Shown here in pieces: positions 31,518-39,852 of a stretch of 40,909 bases of DNA (position 1 is its first letter; the number at the start of each line of letters is the position of its first letter). The position numbers and the translations under genes are program-made. Under the pieces are notes generated by a model. It saw only the letters and a program-made list of their open reading frames with translations. It made no database searches and was not told the origin of the DNA. The stretch is taken from assembly GCF_947072515.1 (NCBI RefSeq), contig NZ_CAMTIG010000032.1:1-40909 (forward strand), in the 5' to 3' direction. Source of the DNA: an uncultured Clostridium sp. Lineage in GTDB: Bacteria > Bacillota > Clostridia > Clostridiales > Clostridiaceae.

Positions 31518-32516
31518 ATGGATAGCAGAAGTAATAAAAATCTGAAAGGTGTAGATTTAAGTAATTGGCAAGGAAATATAGATTTTAATAAAATTGAAAA
31601 TAGTGGATATGATGTAGTTATATTAAAGGCTAGTGAAGGAACAGGCTTTATAGATCCAAGCTTAGAAATGAACTACGGAAAAGCTATAAAAACTAATTTG
31701 AAAATTGGAATGTATCATTTTATGAGTGAAAAATCAGATCCAAAAGATCAAGCTAAATTTTTTTGGAGTATTATAAAGAACAAAAAAATTCATGTATATC
31801 CCATTTTAGATATTGAAACTGATACCTTAAACAGAGGAGCAAGAGCTGTTACAGATAGATGTTTAGATTTCTTAGATGAATTTAAAAGATTAAGTGGATA
31901 TAATTGTGTTGTTTACACTTATACATCTTTTGCTAATACAAAATTAGATTCAAGATTAAAGAAATATATGTCGTGGATAGCTCATTATGGTGTAACTATA
32001 CCAGGAACAAATCGAATTTGGGACAATTGGGTAGGTTTCCAATATACAGATAAGGAAAAGGTTTCAGGAGTTATTTCACCATGTGATGCAAATGAATTTA
32101 AATTAAAAATATTAATTGATTATAGAACTCCATCTAAACCAGTAGTGAATCCAACACCAACGCCTGTAGTAAAACCAGTAACAAAAAAATTATGGGAGGT
32201 TTCTATTTCAGGAAATGAAGTAATGGAATTACAAAAAGCATTAAATAGCCTTGGAGCAAAGCTTACAGTTGATGGATTATTTGGAGATAGTACTTTAAAA
32301 ACATGTAAAACTTTAAAAAGAGGAGATAAAGGAACTTTAGTATTAGTATTACAAAAAAGATTAATAAGCAAAGGCTATTCTTTAGCGCCATTTAACGCAG
32401 ATGGAAGTTTTGGTGCTGTAACTGAAAGTAAAATCAAAGCTTTTCAAATAGCAAAAAATTTATCAGCTAATGGAGCAGTTGGAGCAGATACTTGGAAAGA
32501 TTTATATGCTAAGTAA
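31518..32516 (+). CDS. GH25 lysozyme with C-terminal peptidoglycan-binding region
   Basis: 332 residues. The GH25 muramidase domain (about 8-195) has GVDLSNWQG (Asp13), VILKASEGTGFIDP, GMYHFMSEK and YPILDIETD with the catalytic DxE pair D98/E100, plus WVGFQYT. A Pro/Val/Thr linker (about 202-222) leads to two PG_binding_1-like repeats (VMELQKALNSLGAKLTVDGLF and LVLQKRLISKGY ... DGSFGAVTESKIKAFQ), the first shortened. It cuts the MurNAc-GlcNAc bond of peptidoglycan. There is no signal peptide, as in phage endolysins that need a holin. No phage genes or holin are nearby, so it may be a domesticated endolysin. RBS AAAAGGAG. Confidence 0.93.
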   Translation: MDSRSNKNLKGVDLSNWQGNIDFNKIENSGYDVVILKASEGTGFIDPSLEMNYGKAIKTNLKIGMYHFMSEKSDPKDQAKFFWSIIKNKKIHVYPILDIETDTLNRGARAVTDRCLDFLDEFKRLSGYNCVVYTYTSFANTKLDSRLKKYMSWIAHYGVTIPGTNRIWDNWVGFQYTDKEKVSGVISPCDANEFKLKILIDYRTPSKPVVNPTPTPVVKPVTKKLWEVSISGNEVMELQKALNSLGAKLTVDGLFGDSTLKTCKTLKRGDKGTLVLVLQKRLISKGYSLAPFNADGSFGAVTESKIKAFQIAKNLSANGAVGADTWKDLYAK

Positions 32517-32609
32517 ACTAGAAAATAAAAATAACTCCTTTAATGGATTTATTAGGAAAATAGAAGAGGATTCTATTGAATTTATAGTTAAATATGAATA
32601 GAAGATTTC

Positions 32610-32638
32610 TTTACTTTAGAATATATGGAGTATATAAT
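32610..32638 (+). promoter_or_regulatory. Probable promoter of the cobalamin operon
   Basis: TTTACT (32610-32615), 17 bp, TATAAT (32633-32638). Transcription would start near 32645, about 55 bp upstream of the riboswitch. Confidence 0.55.
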
Positions 32639-32699
32639 AAATATACAAATTAAATATAATATTAGGTTTATATGATAATAAAAAAGAAAATTAATAAAT

Positions 32700-32840
32700 A
32701 TAATTAAAAGGGAAAATGGTTTAAATCCATTACAGCCCCCGCTACTGTAATTGTGGACGAAGCTCTAATATGTCACTGAAATTAAATTTTGGGAAGACGG
32801 AGCAGAGGATGAAGCATAAGTCAGGAGACCTGCCTAATAT
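32700..32840 (+). ncRNA. Cobalamin (AdoCbl) riboswitch aptamer
   Basis: Conserved core elements appear in order: AAAAGGGAAAATGGT and AAATCC (32707-32728), CAGCCCCCGCTACTGTAA (32733-32750), TGTCACTG (32771-32778), GGGAAGACGG (32791-32800), and the B12 box AAGCATAAGTCAGGAGACCTG with GCCT after it (32813-32834). It lies upstream of the cobalamin biosynthesis operon and is followed by an intrinsic terminator, so cobalamin binding should cause premature termination. Confidence 0.95.
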
Positions 32841-32923
32841 AAAAAATAGCCATACTTCGGAGGGAAGAGAAGGAATTTTAATTTATTAAATTTCGAAAAT
32901 TTTAAATTTGATAGATATTCTTT

Positions 32924-32951
32924 AAAGCACCCTAATTTAGGGTGCTTTTTT
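32924..32951 (+). terminator. Riboswitch-controlled terminator
   Basis: Perfect 11-bp stem AAAGCACCCTA / TAGGGTGCTTT with a 3-nt loop and a TTTTTT tail, between the B12 aptamer and cbiK. It is the likely off-switch of the expression platform. Confidence 0.9.
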
Positions 32952-33062
32952 AATGTTTATATGAATTTAAAGGGTAGAGTCTTTAAGATTAAAAATTCTC
33001 CTAAGAAGATTTAAGGGTAAGTAGCTAAAATGGCAGATAATAAAATTTGAAAGAGGTTTTTA

Positions 33063-33920
33063 ATGATGAAAAAAAAGGCAATTATAGTTGTAAGTTTTGG
33101 GACAAGTTATCAAGAAGCACTTAAAAATTCAATAGAAAAAATTGAAGAAGATATAAAGAGAGAGTTTCCAGAGTACGATCATTTTAGAGCATTTACAGCA
33201 CATATGATTATAAATAAAATGGAAAAAGTTTATGGTATTCATGTAAATACACCAGAAGAAACTTTAAGGGATTTATATAATGAAGGATATGAAGAAGTTA
33301 TAATGCAACCTCTTCACATGATTCCAGGTGAAGAATTTGATTATATAAAAAATGTACAAGCAAACTTTAAAGATAAATTCAAAAGCTTAAAAGTTGGAAG
33401 ACCAATACTTTATTATCAAGGAATAGAAGATGTAGATTTTGATTATTCTTTATTTATAGAATCTATAAAAGATATTTTAGATAGCCATGAAAATGTAGTT
33501 TTCTTTGGACATGGAACATCTCATCCTGCAAGTTCAGCTTATAGCTGCCTTCAAGTAGTTTTAGAAGAAGAAGGATATGATAATGCTTTTGTTGGAACTG
33601 TTGAAGGACATCCTACTTTAGATAGTGTGATAAAAAGATTGAAGAGAAGAAATATAAATGAAGTTTTATTATTACCTTTAATGGTTGTATGTGGAGATCA
33701 TGTTTTAAATGATATGGCATCAGATGAAGAAGATTCATGGAAAACTATATTAGAAAGTGAAGGAATAAAGGTAAATCTTTTCTTAAAAGGACTTGGAGAG
33801 ATTGAAGATTTTAGAAAGCTTTATGTAAATAGAGTTCATAATACTATAAATGATACGTTTAAAGGTGTTGGAGAAACAAAGAAAGGGAAGCAAAATGAAA
33901 ATTTTAGTCTTGTCATCTAA
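33063..33920 (+). CDS. cbiK: Sirohydrochlorin cobaltochelatase
   Basis: A 285-residue class II chelatase of the CbiK type that inserts Co2+ into sirohydrochlorin at the start of the anaerobic (cobalt-early) cobalamin route. Seen: AIIVVSFGTSYQEAL at the N-terminus, FTAHMI, VIMQPLHMIPGEEFD, and the metal/proton histidines in FFGHGTSHPA (H150) and CGDHVLNDM (H213), spaced like the pair in Salmonella CbiK. There is no signal peptide, so the enzyme is cytoplasmic. First gene of the riboswitch-controlled operon; RBS GAGG. The end overlaps the next gene by 26 bp. The start may be 33063 or the adjacent ATG at 33066. Confidence 0.95.
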   Translation: MMKKKAIIVVSFGTSYQEALKNSIEKIEEDIKREFPEYDHFRAFTAHMIINKMEKVYGIHVNTPEETLRDLYNEGYEEVIMQPLHMIPGEEFDYIKNVQANFKDKFKSLKVGRPILYYQGIEDVDFDYSLFIESIKDILDSHENVVFFGHGTSHPASSAYSCLQVVLEEEGYDNAFVGTVEGHPTLDSVIKRLKRRNINEVLLLPLMVVCGDHVLNDMASDEEDSWKTILESEGIKVNLFLKGLGEIEDFRKLYVNRVHNTINDTFKGVGETKKGKQNENFSLVI

Positions 33921-35295
33921 TAAAAGTGGTGGAGGAAAAACTACTTTTACAATTGGTCTTATGAAGGCCCTTAAAAATAGAGGATATGATGTTCAAGGGT
34001 TTAAATCAGGACCTGATTATATAGATCCGGCATTTCATAAAAGAGTTACAGGAAAAGATTCAAGAAATTTAGATCTATTTTTAATGGGAGAAGAGGGATT
34101 TAAAGAAGCTTTTAACAGAGGTAAAGGAGATTTTGCTGTAGTTGAAGGTGTTATGGGACTTTATGATGGAAAAGGGATAAGTGATGATTTTTCTACCTAT
34201 AGTACATCAAAGGCTTTAAATAATGCTCCAATTATTTTAGTTCTTTCACCAAAGGCACAAAGCTTAACTTTTTGTGCAGAACTTAAAGGTTTAATAGAGT
34301 TTAGAAATGCAAATATTAAAGGTATAGTTTTAAATAATGTAAATAAAATGTATTATATTTTATTGAAAAAATTAGTTGAAGAAAATTTAAATATAAAAGT
34401 TTTTGGATTTATTCCATCTACAGAAGATTTAAGTTTAAAATCTAGACATTTAGGATTAGTTCAAAGTGTTGAGGTTTTAGATTTAGATGAGAAAATAGAG
34501 CTTTGTGCAAAGCTTATAGAAGAAAATATAGATATGAATAGTTTAATAGAAGCGTTTGAAGAAGTTGATTTAAAAGAAGAGTCAAATGAAATAGATAATA
34601 ATGCATTTAAAAATTTTAAAGAGTTAAATGAAAAAGAAGATTACAATAAAGCATTTAAAGATATTAAATGGAAAGAAAAAAATGAGAGCTTTGAAGTTCC
34701 AAACTTGGGACTTAAAATAGGTGTAGCTTTAGATAAAGCATTTAATTTTTACTATAAAGAAAACTTAGAGTGTTTAGAAGCTTTAGGTAAAGTAACTTAC
34801 TTTAGTCCATTAAAAGATAAAAGCATTCCAAAAGATTTAGATTTTCTTTATATAGGTGGAGGTTATCCTGAAGTTTTTAAAGAAGAATTATCAAAAAATA
34901 AAACTATGTTAAATTCTATAAAAAAAGAGTTAGAGAAGGGACTTCCTTGCTATGGAGAATGTGGTGGTCTTATGTATTTAACTGAGGAAATAGAAGATTT
35001 TGAAATGGTTGGATTCTTTAATGGAAAATCATATATGACAGAAAAATTAAATAATTTTGGTTATGCAGAAATAGATTTTAATGATATGAAGATAAAGTGT
35101 CATGAGTTTCATAAATCAAAAACTGAAACGCATGAAGAACCTGTATTTAATATAAGTAAAGAAAATTATACAGGAACATTGAAAACTTGGAAATGTGGAT
35201 ATGAAAAAAAGAATACTTTAGCTGGGTATCCACATATTCATTTCTTTAGTAATATGGAGTTTTTAAAATATATTTTAAGATTAGAGAAGAGGTAA
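33895..35295 (+). CDS. cbiA: Cobyrinate a,c-diamide synthase
   Basis: 466 residues. It amidates cobyrinic acid at the a and c side chains using glutamine and ATP. The start at 33895 (MKILVLSSNKSGGGKTT) follows GAAAGGGA at the right spacing. The N-terminal P-loop is SNKSGGGKTT (8-17), then FKSGPDYIDPAFH, VVEGVMGLYDG, and a C-terminal class I glutamine amidotransferase domain with nucleophile Cys in YGECGGLMYL and its His in CHEFHKSK. About residues 205-265 form a charged, low-complexity insert. The gene starts inside the end of cbiK (26-bp overlap) and ends 4 bp before cbiC. Also called cobB in other naming. Confidence 0.95.
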   Translation: MKILVLSSNKSGGGKTTFTIGLMKALKNRGYDVQGFKSGPDYIDPAFHKRVTGKDSRNLDLFLMGEEGFKEAFNRGKGDFAVVEGVMGLYDGKGISDDFSTYSTSKALNNAPIILVLSPKAQSLTFCAELKGLIEFRNANIKGIVLNNVNKMYYILLKKLVEENLNIKVFGFIPSTEDLSLKSRHLGLVQSVEVLDLDEKIELCAKLIEENIDMNSLIEAFEEVDLKEESNEIDNNAFKNFKELNEKEDYNKAFKDIKWKEKNESFEVPNLGLKIGVALDKAFNFYYKENLECLEALGKVTYFSPLKDKSIPKDLDFLYIGGGYPEVFKEELSKNKTMLNSIKKELEKGLPCYGECGGLMYLTEEIEDFEMVGFFNGKSYMTEKLNNFGYAEIDFNDMKIKCHEFHKSKTETHEEPVFNISKENYTGTLKTWKCGYEKKNTLAGYPHIHFFSNMEFLKYILRLEKR

Positions 35296-35299
35296 AAAA

Positions 35300-35923
35300 A
35301 TGAGTTATATAAAAAATCCAATGGATATTGAAAATAGAAGTTTCCAAATTATTGGAGAGGAAATGGGAGAACATAATTTTTCAGAAGAGGAATTAAAGAT
35401 TGTAAAGAGAGTTATTCATACAACTGCTGATTTTGAGTATAAGACTTTGGTTGATATAAGTCCTAAAGCTATTGAAGCGGGAAAAGAAGCTTTAAAAAGA
35501 GGAGCTAAAATCTATACTGATACTAATATGGCTCTTTCTGGTATTAATAAAATGGCTCTTAAAAAGTTAGATAGTAATGTAATTTGCTATGTAAATGAAG
35601 ATAGAGTTCATAAGGAAGCTAAGGAGAGAGAAATAACTCGTTCTATGGCAGCTGTTGAGATGGCAGCAAAGGAAGATGTAGATATTTTTGTTTTTGGTAA
35701 TGCACCAACAGCTCTTTTTAAACTTAAAGAACTTATAAAAGAAGGAAAAGCTAATCCAAAACTTATAATTGGAGTTCCAGTAGGATTTGTAGGAGCAGCA
35801 GAAAGTAAGGAAAATTTAGAAGAATTAAATATACCTTATATAACTATAAATGGAAGAAAAGGTGGAAGCACAGTGGCAGCAGCTATTGTAAATGCTCTAA
35901 TGTATATGTGCGTAGATAGATAA
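35300..35923 (+). CDS. cbiC: Cobalt-precorrin-8 methylmutase
   Basis: 207 residues. It moves a methyl group from C11 to C12 to give cobyrinic acid. The family layout is clear: IENRSFQIIGEEMG near the N-terminus, VKRVIHTTADFEY with the catalytic His (residue 47), GAKIYTDTNMALSGI, TRSMAAVEMAA, VFGNAPTALFKLKELI, IIGVPVGFVGAAESKE, and the C-terminal NGRKGGSTVAAAIVNALMY. Length matches the family. RBS GAAGAGG, 4 bp after cbiA. Its stop is 1 bp before the cbiD start, so translation of cbiD is probably coupled. Confidence 0.96.
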   Translation: MSYIKNPMDIENRSFQIIGEEMGEHNFSEEELKIVKRVIHTTADFEYKTLVDISPKAIEAGKEALKRGAKIYTDTNMALSGINKMALKKLDSNVICYVNEDRVHKEAKEREITRSMAAVEMAAKEDVDIFVFGNAPTALFKLKELIKEGKANPKLIIGVPVGFVGAAESKENLEELNIPYITINGRKGGSTVAAAIVNALMYMCVDR

Positions 35924-35924
35924 A

Positions 35925-37022
35925 ATGTTAGATTTATATATTGAAGCTGATGGGAAAAAATTAAGATGTGGGTATACTACTGGTTCAACAGCAGCAGGAG
36001 CTTCAAAAGCTGCTACATTTATGCTTTTTAATCCTGATATAGATTTAGAGTTTATAGAAATAGATACACCAAAAGGAATTAGATTAAATCTTAAGATAAA
36101 TTCTATAGAAAGAGGCCATGATTATGTGTCTGTATCTATCTTAAAGGATGGAGGAGATGACATAGATGCTACAGATGGAATAGCTATTTTTTCTACTGCA
36201 AAAAAAGAAGAGAGAGGATACTTTTTAACCGGTGGAGAAGGAGTTGGGTTTGTAACTAGAGATGGATTATCTATAGGAAAAGGAGAATATGCTATAAATC
36301 CTGTTCCAAGAAAGATGATACAGAAGGAAGTTCTAGAAGTCTTACCAAAAGATAAAGGAATTTCTATAAAGATATCTGTACCAGAAGGACGTGAAATAGC
36401 TAAAAAAACTTTTAATCCAAGGCTAGGAATAGAAGGTGGAATATCAATACTTGGAACAACAGGTATAGTAGTTCCAATGTCTGAAGATGCAATAAAGGAA
36501 TCTATTAATATAGAAATAAAACAAAAAGCAAAAAAGAATAAAAGAATAGTTTTAACCTTTGGAAATATAGGTGAAAAGTGTGCTATAGATTTAGGATTTA
36601 AAGAAGAGGAAATTGTTATTATTTCAAATTTTGTGGGCTTTTCTTTAGAAAAAGCAAAAGCTATGGAAGTTTCAGAGATAATTTTAGTTGGACATATAGG
36701 AAAACTTAGTAAAGTAGCTTATGGATGTTTTAATACCCATAGTCGTGTAGCAGATGTAAGACTCGAAGTTATAGCTCTTGAATTATTTCTTTTAGGTTAT
36801 GATAAAAATTTTGTATCTAAAGTAATGGAAGAAAAAACAAGTGAAGGTGCTGTAAAACTTTTAGGAGAAGGTTTTGAAGAATTATATTTTAATATAGGTG
36901 AAAAAATTAAAAAGAGAATGACTATTTATATATATGATGAAGTGAAATGTCATGCAGTAATGTATAGTGGATATTCAGCGTATAACATTTTATATAATTC
37001 TTTAGATTTAGTGGATAATTAG
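35925..37022 (+). CDS. cbiD: Cobalt-precorrin-5B C1-methyltransferase
   Basis: A 365-residue SAM-dependent enzyme that methylates C1 of the corrin precursor. Family blocks: LRCGYTTGSTAAGASKAA (residues 13-30), SVSILKDGGDDIDATDG, GGEGVGFVTRDGL, INPVPRKMI, NPRLGIEGGISILGTTGIVVPMSE, and VGHIGKLSKVAYGCFNTHS. Length is typical. No strong RBS precedes the ATG (GTAGATAGATAA overlaps the cbiC end), so it likely relies on coupling to cbiC. A 101-bp AT-rich gap follows before cbiE. Confidence 0.96.
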   Translation: MLDLYIEADGKKLRCGYTTGSTAAGASKAATFMLFNPDIDLEFIEIDTPKGIRLNLKINSIERGHDYVSVSILKDGGDDIDATDGIAIFSTAKKEERGYFLTGGEGVGFVTRDGLSIGKGEYAINPVPRKMIQKEVLEVLPKDKGISIKISVPEGREIAKKTFNPRLGIEGGISILGTTGIVVPMSEDAIKESINIEIKQKAKKNKRIVLTFGNIGEKCAIDLGFKEEEIVIISNFVGFSLEKAKAMEVSEIILVGHIGKLSKVAYGCFNTHSRVADVRLEVIALELFLLGYDKNFVSKVMEEKTSEGAVKLLGEGFEELYFNIGEKIKKRMTIYIYDEVKCHAVMYSGYSAYNILYNSLDLVDN

Positions 37023-37123
37023 ATATAGAAAAATAAAATTACTTAAAAGTAATTAAAATAAAATGCTAATTAAAAGATATAATTTCAATATAAAAATAAG
37101 TTTATCGAAAAGGAAAGAAAAGT

Positions 37124-37726
37124 ATGATTTATGTTGTTGGAATAGGTCCAGGGCATAGGGACTATATATTAGGAAAAGCTATAAAAACTTTAGAAAAAGT
37201 AGACAAGATTATAGGTTTTTCTAGGGCTATAGATGCAGTGGATTTTATAGATAATAAAAAAGAAAAAATAGAAAGTCTTTTAGAAATAATAAAGAGAGTA
37301 GAAGAATTTAATGGAGATATTGCAGTAGTTGCGTCAGGTGATCCTACATTTTTTGGAGTATCTTCTTATATAAATAAAAAGACAACAAAAGAAGTGGAAG
37401 TTATTCCAGGACTTAGTGCTTTTCAGTATATGACAAGTAAATTAAACAAACCTTGGAGCTTTGCTTATACAGGAAGTATGCATGCAAGAGAAGATTCTTT
37501 TATAGACAAAATAAAGGAAAATAAACTAAGTATTTGGCTTTGTGACAAGAAGAACACACCAAACAAGTTATGTGAAAGTCTTTTAGATTTAGAATGTAAT
37601 ATCTATATCGGAGAGAATCTTTCTTATGAAAATGAAAAATTAGTCTTTGGGAAACCACAAGATTTTATAGATAAAGAGTTTAGTGATATGAGTATTCTTA
37701 TGATTGAGTTAATAGAGAAGAAGTAA
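37124..37726 (+). CDS. cbiE: Cobalt-precorrin-7 C5-methyltransferase
   Basis: A 200-residue SAM-dependent tetrapyrrole methylase. The N-terminal MIYVVGIGPGHRDYILGKA is the SAM-binding signature of the CbiE/CobL N-half. Other blocks are DKIIGFSRAID, IAVVASGDPTFFGVSSYI, VIPGLSAFQYMTSKL and WSFAYTGSMH. In many bacteria CbiE is fused to CbiT (CobL); here they are separate genes, divided by 127 bp that hold an unusual GC-richer structured segment. RBS AAAAGGAAAG. Confidence 0.94.
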   Translation: MIYVVGIGPGHRDYILGKAIKTLEKVDKIIGFSRAIDAVDFIDNKKEKIESLLEIIKRVEEFNGDIAVVASGDPTFFGVSSYINKKTTKEVEVIPGLSAFQYMTSKLNKPWSFAYTGSMHAREDSFIDKIKENKLSIWLCDKKNTPNKLCESLLDLECNIYIGENLSYENEKLVFGKPQDFIDKEFSDMSILMIELIEKK

Positions 37727-37732
37727 GAGAGA

Positions 37733-37826
37733 AGAGGTAAAGGGCTTGTTCACCTCTGACAAGTCCAAACGTTCGAAGAATGCTTGAATCTGTGCCCGTG
37801 GGGTGAATATGCCCTGAGCTACCCAA
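37733..37826 (+). ncRNA. Candidate structured RNA between cbiE and cbiT
   Basis: This stretch is clearly richer in G and C than its surroundings. A perfect-length hairpin, GGGCTTGT (37742-37749) and ACAAGTCC (37759-37766, one G-U), has a 9-nt loop. Loop bases ACCTCT (37752-37757) can pair with AGAGGT (37733-37738) upstream, giving an H-type pseudoknot, or TTCACCTC (37749-37756) with GGGGTGAA (37800-37807) downstream. AGGGC (37741-37745) can also pair with GCCCT (37811-37815), and GGGT (37801-37804) with ACCC (37821-37824). It may be a cis-regulator of cbiT or an inserted element remnant. I could not match it to a known RNA class. Confidence 0.45.
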
Positions 37827-37853
37827 TAAATTAAGCTATGAAAGGAAAAAAAT

Positions 37854-38429
37854 ATGATTTTAATAAAGGATAATGAATTTCTAAGAGGAGATTGTCCTAT
37901 GACTAAAGAGGATATAAGAGCTTTAGCTATATGGAAAATGGACCTTAGAGAAGACTCAAAGGTTTTAGATGTTGGAGCAGGAACTGGAACTATAACTGTT
38001 CAAGCTGCTCTTATAGCAAACAAAGGAACTGTATATTCTATTGAGAGAGATTTACCTGCAATAGAAACTACAGAAAAAAATATAGAAAAGTTTAATTGCA
38101 AAAATATAGTTTTAGATAAAGGAGAAGCTATAGAAATTTTAGATAGATATAAAAATGAAGAGAATACTTTCGATTCTATTTTTATAGGAGGTTCTGGTGG
38201 AGACTTAGAAGGAATCATTGAAAGATGCCATAATATTTTAAAACCTTCAGGAACTCTTGTTATGAATTTTATAACATTAAATAACTCCTATATAGCAATG
38301 GAGAAGGTAAAATCTTTAGGATATAAAATAGATGTATCTTTAGTAAATATAAGTAAAAATAGAGGACAAAGCTATATGATGATTGGATTAAATCCAATTT
38401 ATATAGTTAAATGCGTTAAAGGAGAATAG
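37854..38429 (+). CDS. cbiT: Cobalt-precorrin-6B C15-methyltransferase (decarboxylating)
   Basis: A 191-residue Rossmann-type SAM methyltransferase that methylates C15 and decarboxylates the C12 acetate. The N-terminal RGDCPMTKEDIRAL is the CbiT signature. The SAM loop is VLDVGAGTGTITVQ (about 39-52), followed by VYSIERD with the acidic ribose ligand, and FIGGSGGDLEGI. It is the C-terminal half of the CobL fusion in other species. RBS AAAGGA. It is preceded by the structured segment at 37733-37826 and followed 4 bp later by cbiL. Confidence 0.95.
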   Translation: MILIKDNEFLRGDCPMTKEDIRALAIWKMDLREDSKVLDVGAGTGTITVQAALIANKGTVYSIERDLPAIETTEKNIEKFNCKNIVLDKGEAIEILDRYKNEENTFDSIFIGGSGGDLEGIIERCHNILKPSGTLVMNFITLNNSYIAMEKVKSLGYKIDVSLVNISKNRGQSYMMIGLNPIYIVKCVKGE

Positions 38430-38433
38430 GATT

Positions 38434-39099
38434 ATGGCAAAATTATATGGAATAGGTGTAGGACCTGGAGATAGCGAACTTATTACTGTAAAAGGAGTTC
38501 GTGCTATAGAAAATAGTCAGGTTATAGTTGCACCAACAGGAACTGAAGGTGGAGAAAGTATAGCTTTAAATACAGTTAAAGAGTATATAAAAGAAGGAAC
38601 AGAAGTTTTTATAAAACATTTTCCTATGGGTGGAAAAAACAAAGAAGTGAAAGTAAAGGAAGCCTATGATTTAGTTGAAGAAAAGCTTAGAGAAGGAAAG
38701 AATGTAAGCTTTTTAACAATAGGAGATCCTTTTGTATATAGCACATATATTCATCTTTTAAAGCAAATGGAAGAAAAAAATTTTACTGTAGAAACAGTAC
38801 CAGGAATAACTTCTTTTTGTGCATCAGCTAGTATTGTAGGAAGAACTTTAGTTGTTGGAGATAATAGATTAACTGTAATGCCAGCTACTAAGGTACATGA
38901 AATAACTGATGAAAAATACGTAGTTATAATGAAAGTGTACAAGCGTGAAGAAGAAGTCTTAAATCTTTTAGAAGAAAAAGGATTTAATTATGTTTATGTA
39001 AGTCGTGCAGGACGTGAAGGTCAGCTTATTTTAGAAGATAAAGAGGAAATACTAAAATGTAGAGACTATATGTCATTAATTTTAGCTAGTAAGGAGTAG
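38434..39099 (+). CDS. cbiL: Cobalt-precorrin-2 C20-methyltransferase
   Basis: A 221-residue SAM-dependent tetrapyrrole methylase acting early in the pathway. MAKLYGIGVGPGDSELITVKG is split by the usual GxGPGD SAM motif at residues 6-12. IVAPTGTEGGESIAL, FHLL-type helix LLKQMEE, FLTIGDPFVYSTYIHL and VETVPGITSFCASAS are further CobI/CbiL blocks. Length is slightly under the family average (about 230). RBS AAAGGAG overlaps the end of cbiT. The next gene begins 6 bp after its stop. Confidence 0.94.
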   Translation: MAKLYGIGVGPGDSELITVKGVRAIENSQVIVAPTGTEGGESIALNTVKEYIKEGTEVFIKHFPMGGKNKEVKVKEAYDLVEEKLREGKNVSFLTIGDPFVYSTYIHLLKQMEEKNFTVETVPGITSFCASASIVGRTLVVGDNRLTVMPATKVHEITDEKYVVIMKVYKREEEVLNLLEEKGFNYVYVSRAGREGQLILEDKEEILKCRDYMSLILASKE

Positions 39100-39105
39100 A
39101 TTAAA

Positions 39106-39852
39106 ATGGTTTATTTTATAGGAGCAGGTCCAGGAGATGTAGATTTAATTACTGTTAAAGGAAGAGATATAATTTCTAAAGCAGATATTGTTATATATGC
39201 AGGTTCATTAGTAGCGAAAGAACATATGGATTTTTGCAAAGATGAAGCAGAAATTTATAATTCAGCAAAAATGACTTTAGAAGAAGTTATAGATGTTATG
39301 GAGAAAAACAGAGATAAAATTATTGTAAGGCTTCATACAGGAGATCCATCAATATATGGTGCTATAAAAGAGCAAATGGATGAACTAGATAAACTTGAAA
39401 TTTCTTATGAAGTAGTACCAGGAGTTAGTTCTTTTGTAGCAGCAGCATCAACTATAAAAAAAGAATTTACTCTTCCATCAGTAACTCAAACAGTTATTTT
39501 AACAAGAGTTGAAGGAAGAACGCCAGTACCAGAAACTGAAGATTTAGAAAGACTTGCAAGTATTGGAGCTTCAATGGCATTATTCTTATCTATAAGTATG
39601 ATAGATAAAGTTGTAGAAAAGCTTAGACGTGGATATGGAAGAAATGTTCCTATAGCAGTTGTAGAAAGAGCAACTTGGGAAGATGAGAGAATACTAATTG
39701 GAACATTAGATGATATAAGTGAAAAAGTTAAAGCTTGTGGAATAACTAAATGTGCTCAAATTTTAGTTGGAGACTTTATAGACTGTGAATATGAAAAAAG
39801 TCTTCTATATGATAAGAAATTTACTCATATGTTTAGAAAAGGAATAGAGTAA
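39106..39852 (+). CDS. cbiF: Cobalt-precorrin-4 C11-methyltransferase
   Basis: A 248-residue SAM-dependent methylase. MVYFIGAGPGDVDLITVKG holds the SAM motif, followed by DIVIYAGSLV, YNSAKMTLEEV, RLHTGDPSIYGAIKEQ, YEVVPGVSSFVAAAS, PSVTQTVILTRVEGRTPVP and MALFLSI: the CbiF/CobM pattern, with the TRVEGRTP block diagnostic. The RBS AAGGAG lies within the last codons of cbiL. The stop TAA shares its last base with the cbiG ATG. Confidence 0.96.
   Translation: MVYFIGAGPGDVDLITVKGRDIISKADIVIYAGSLVAKEHMDFCKDEAEIYNSAKMTLEEVIDVMEKNRDKIIVRLHTGDPSIYGAIKEQMDELDKLEISYEVVPGVSSFVAAASTIKKEFTLPSVTQTVILTRVEGRTPVPETEDLERLASIGASMALFLSISMIDKVVEKLRRGYGRNVPIAVVERATWEDERILIGTLDDISEKVKACGITKCAQILVGDFIDCEYEKSLLYDKKFTHMFRKGIE

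Noticed and set aside
31518..32516. Prophage remnant around the GH25 lysozyme
   Set aside because: No holin, tail, capsid, integrase or att-like repeats are visible on either side; only the lysin itself is phage-like.
37744..37803. Short open frame through the cbiE-cbiT segment
   Set aside because: About 20 codons without start or RBS; the pairing potential explains the sequence better than coding.
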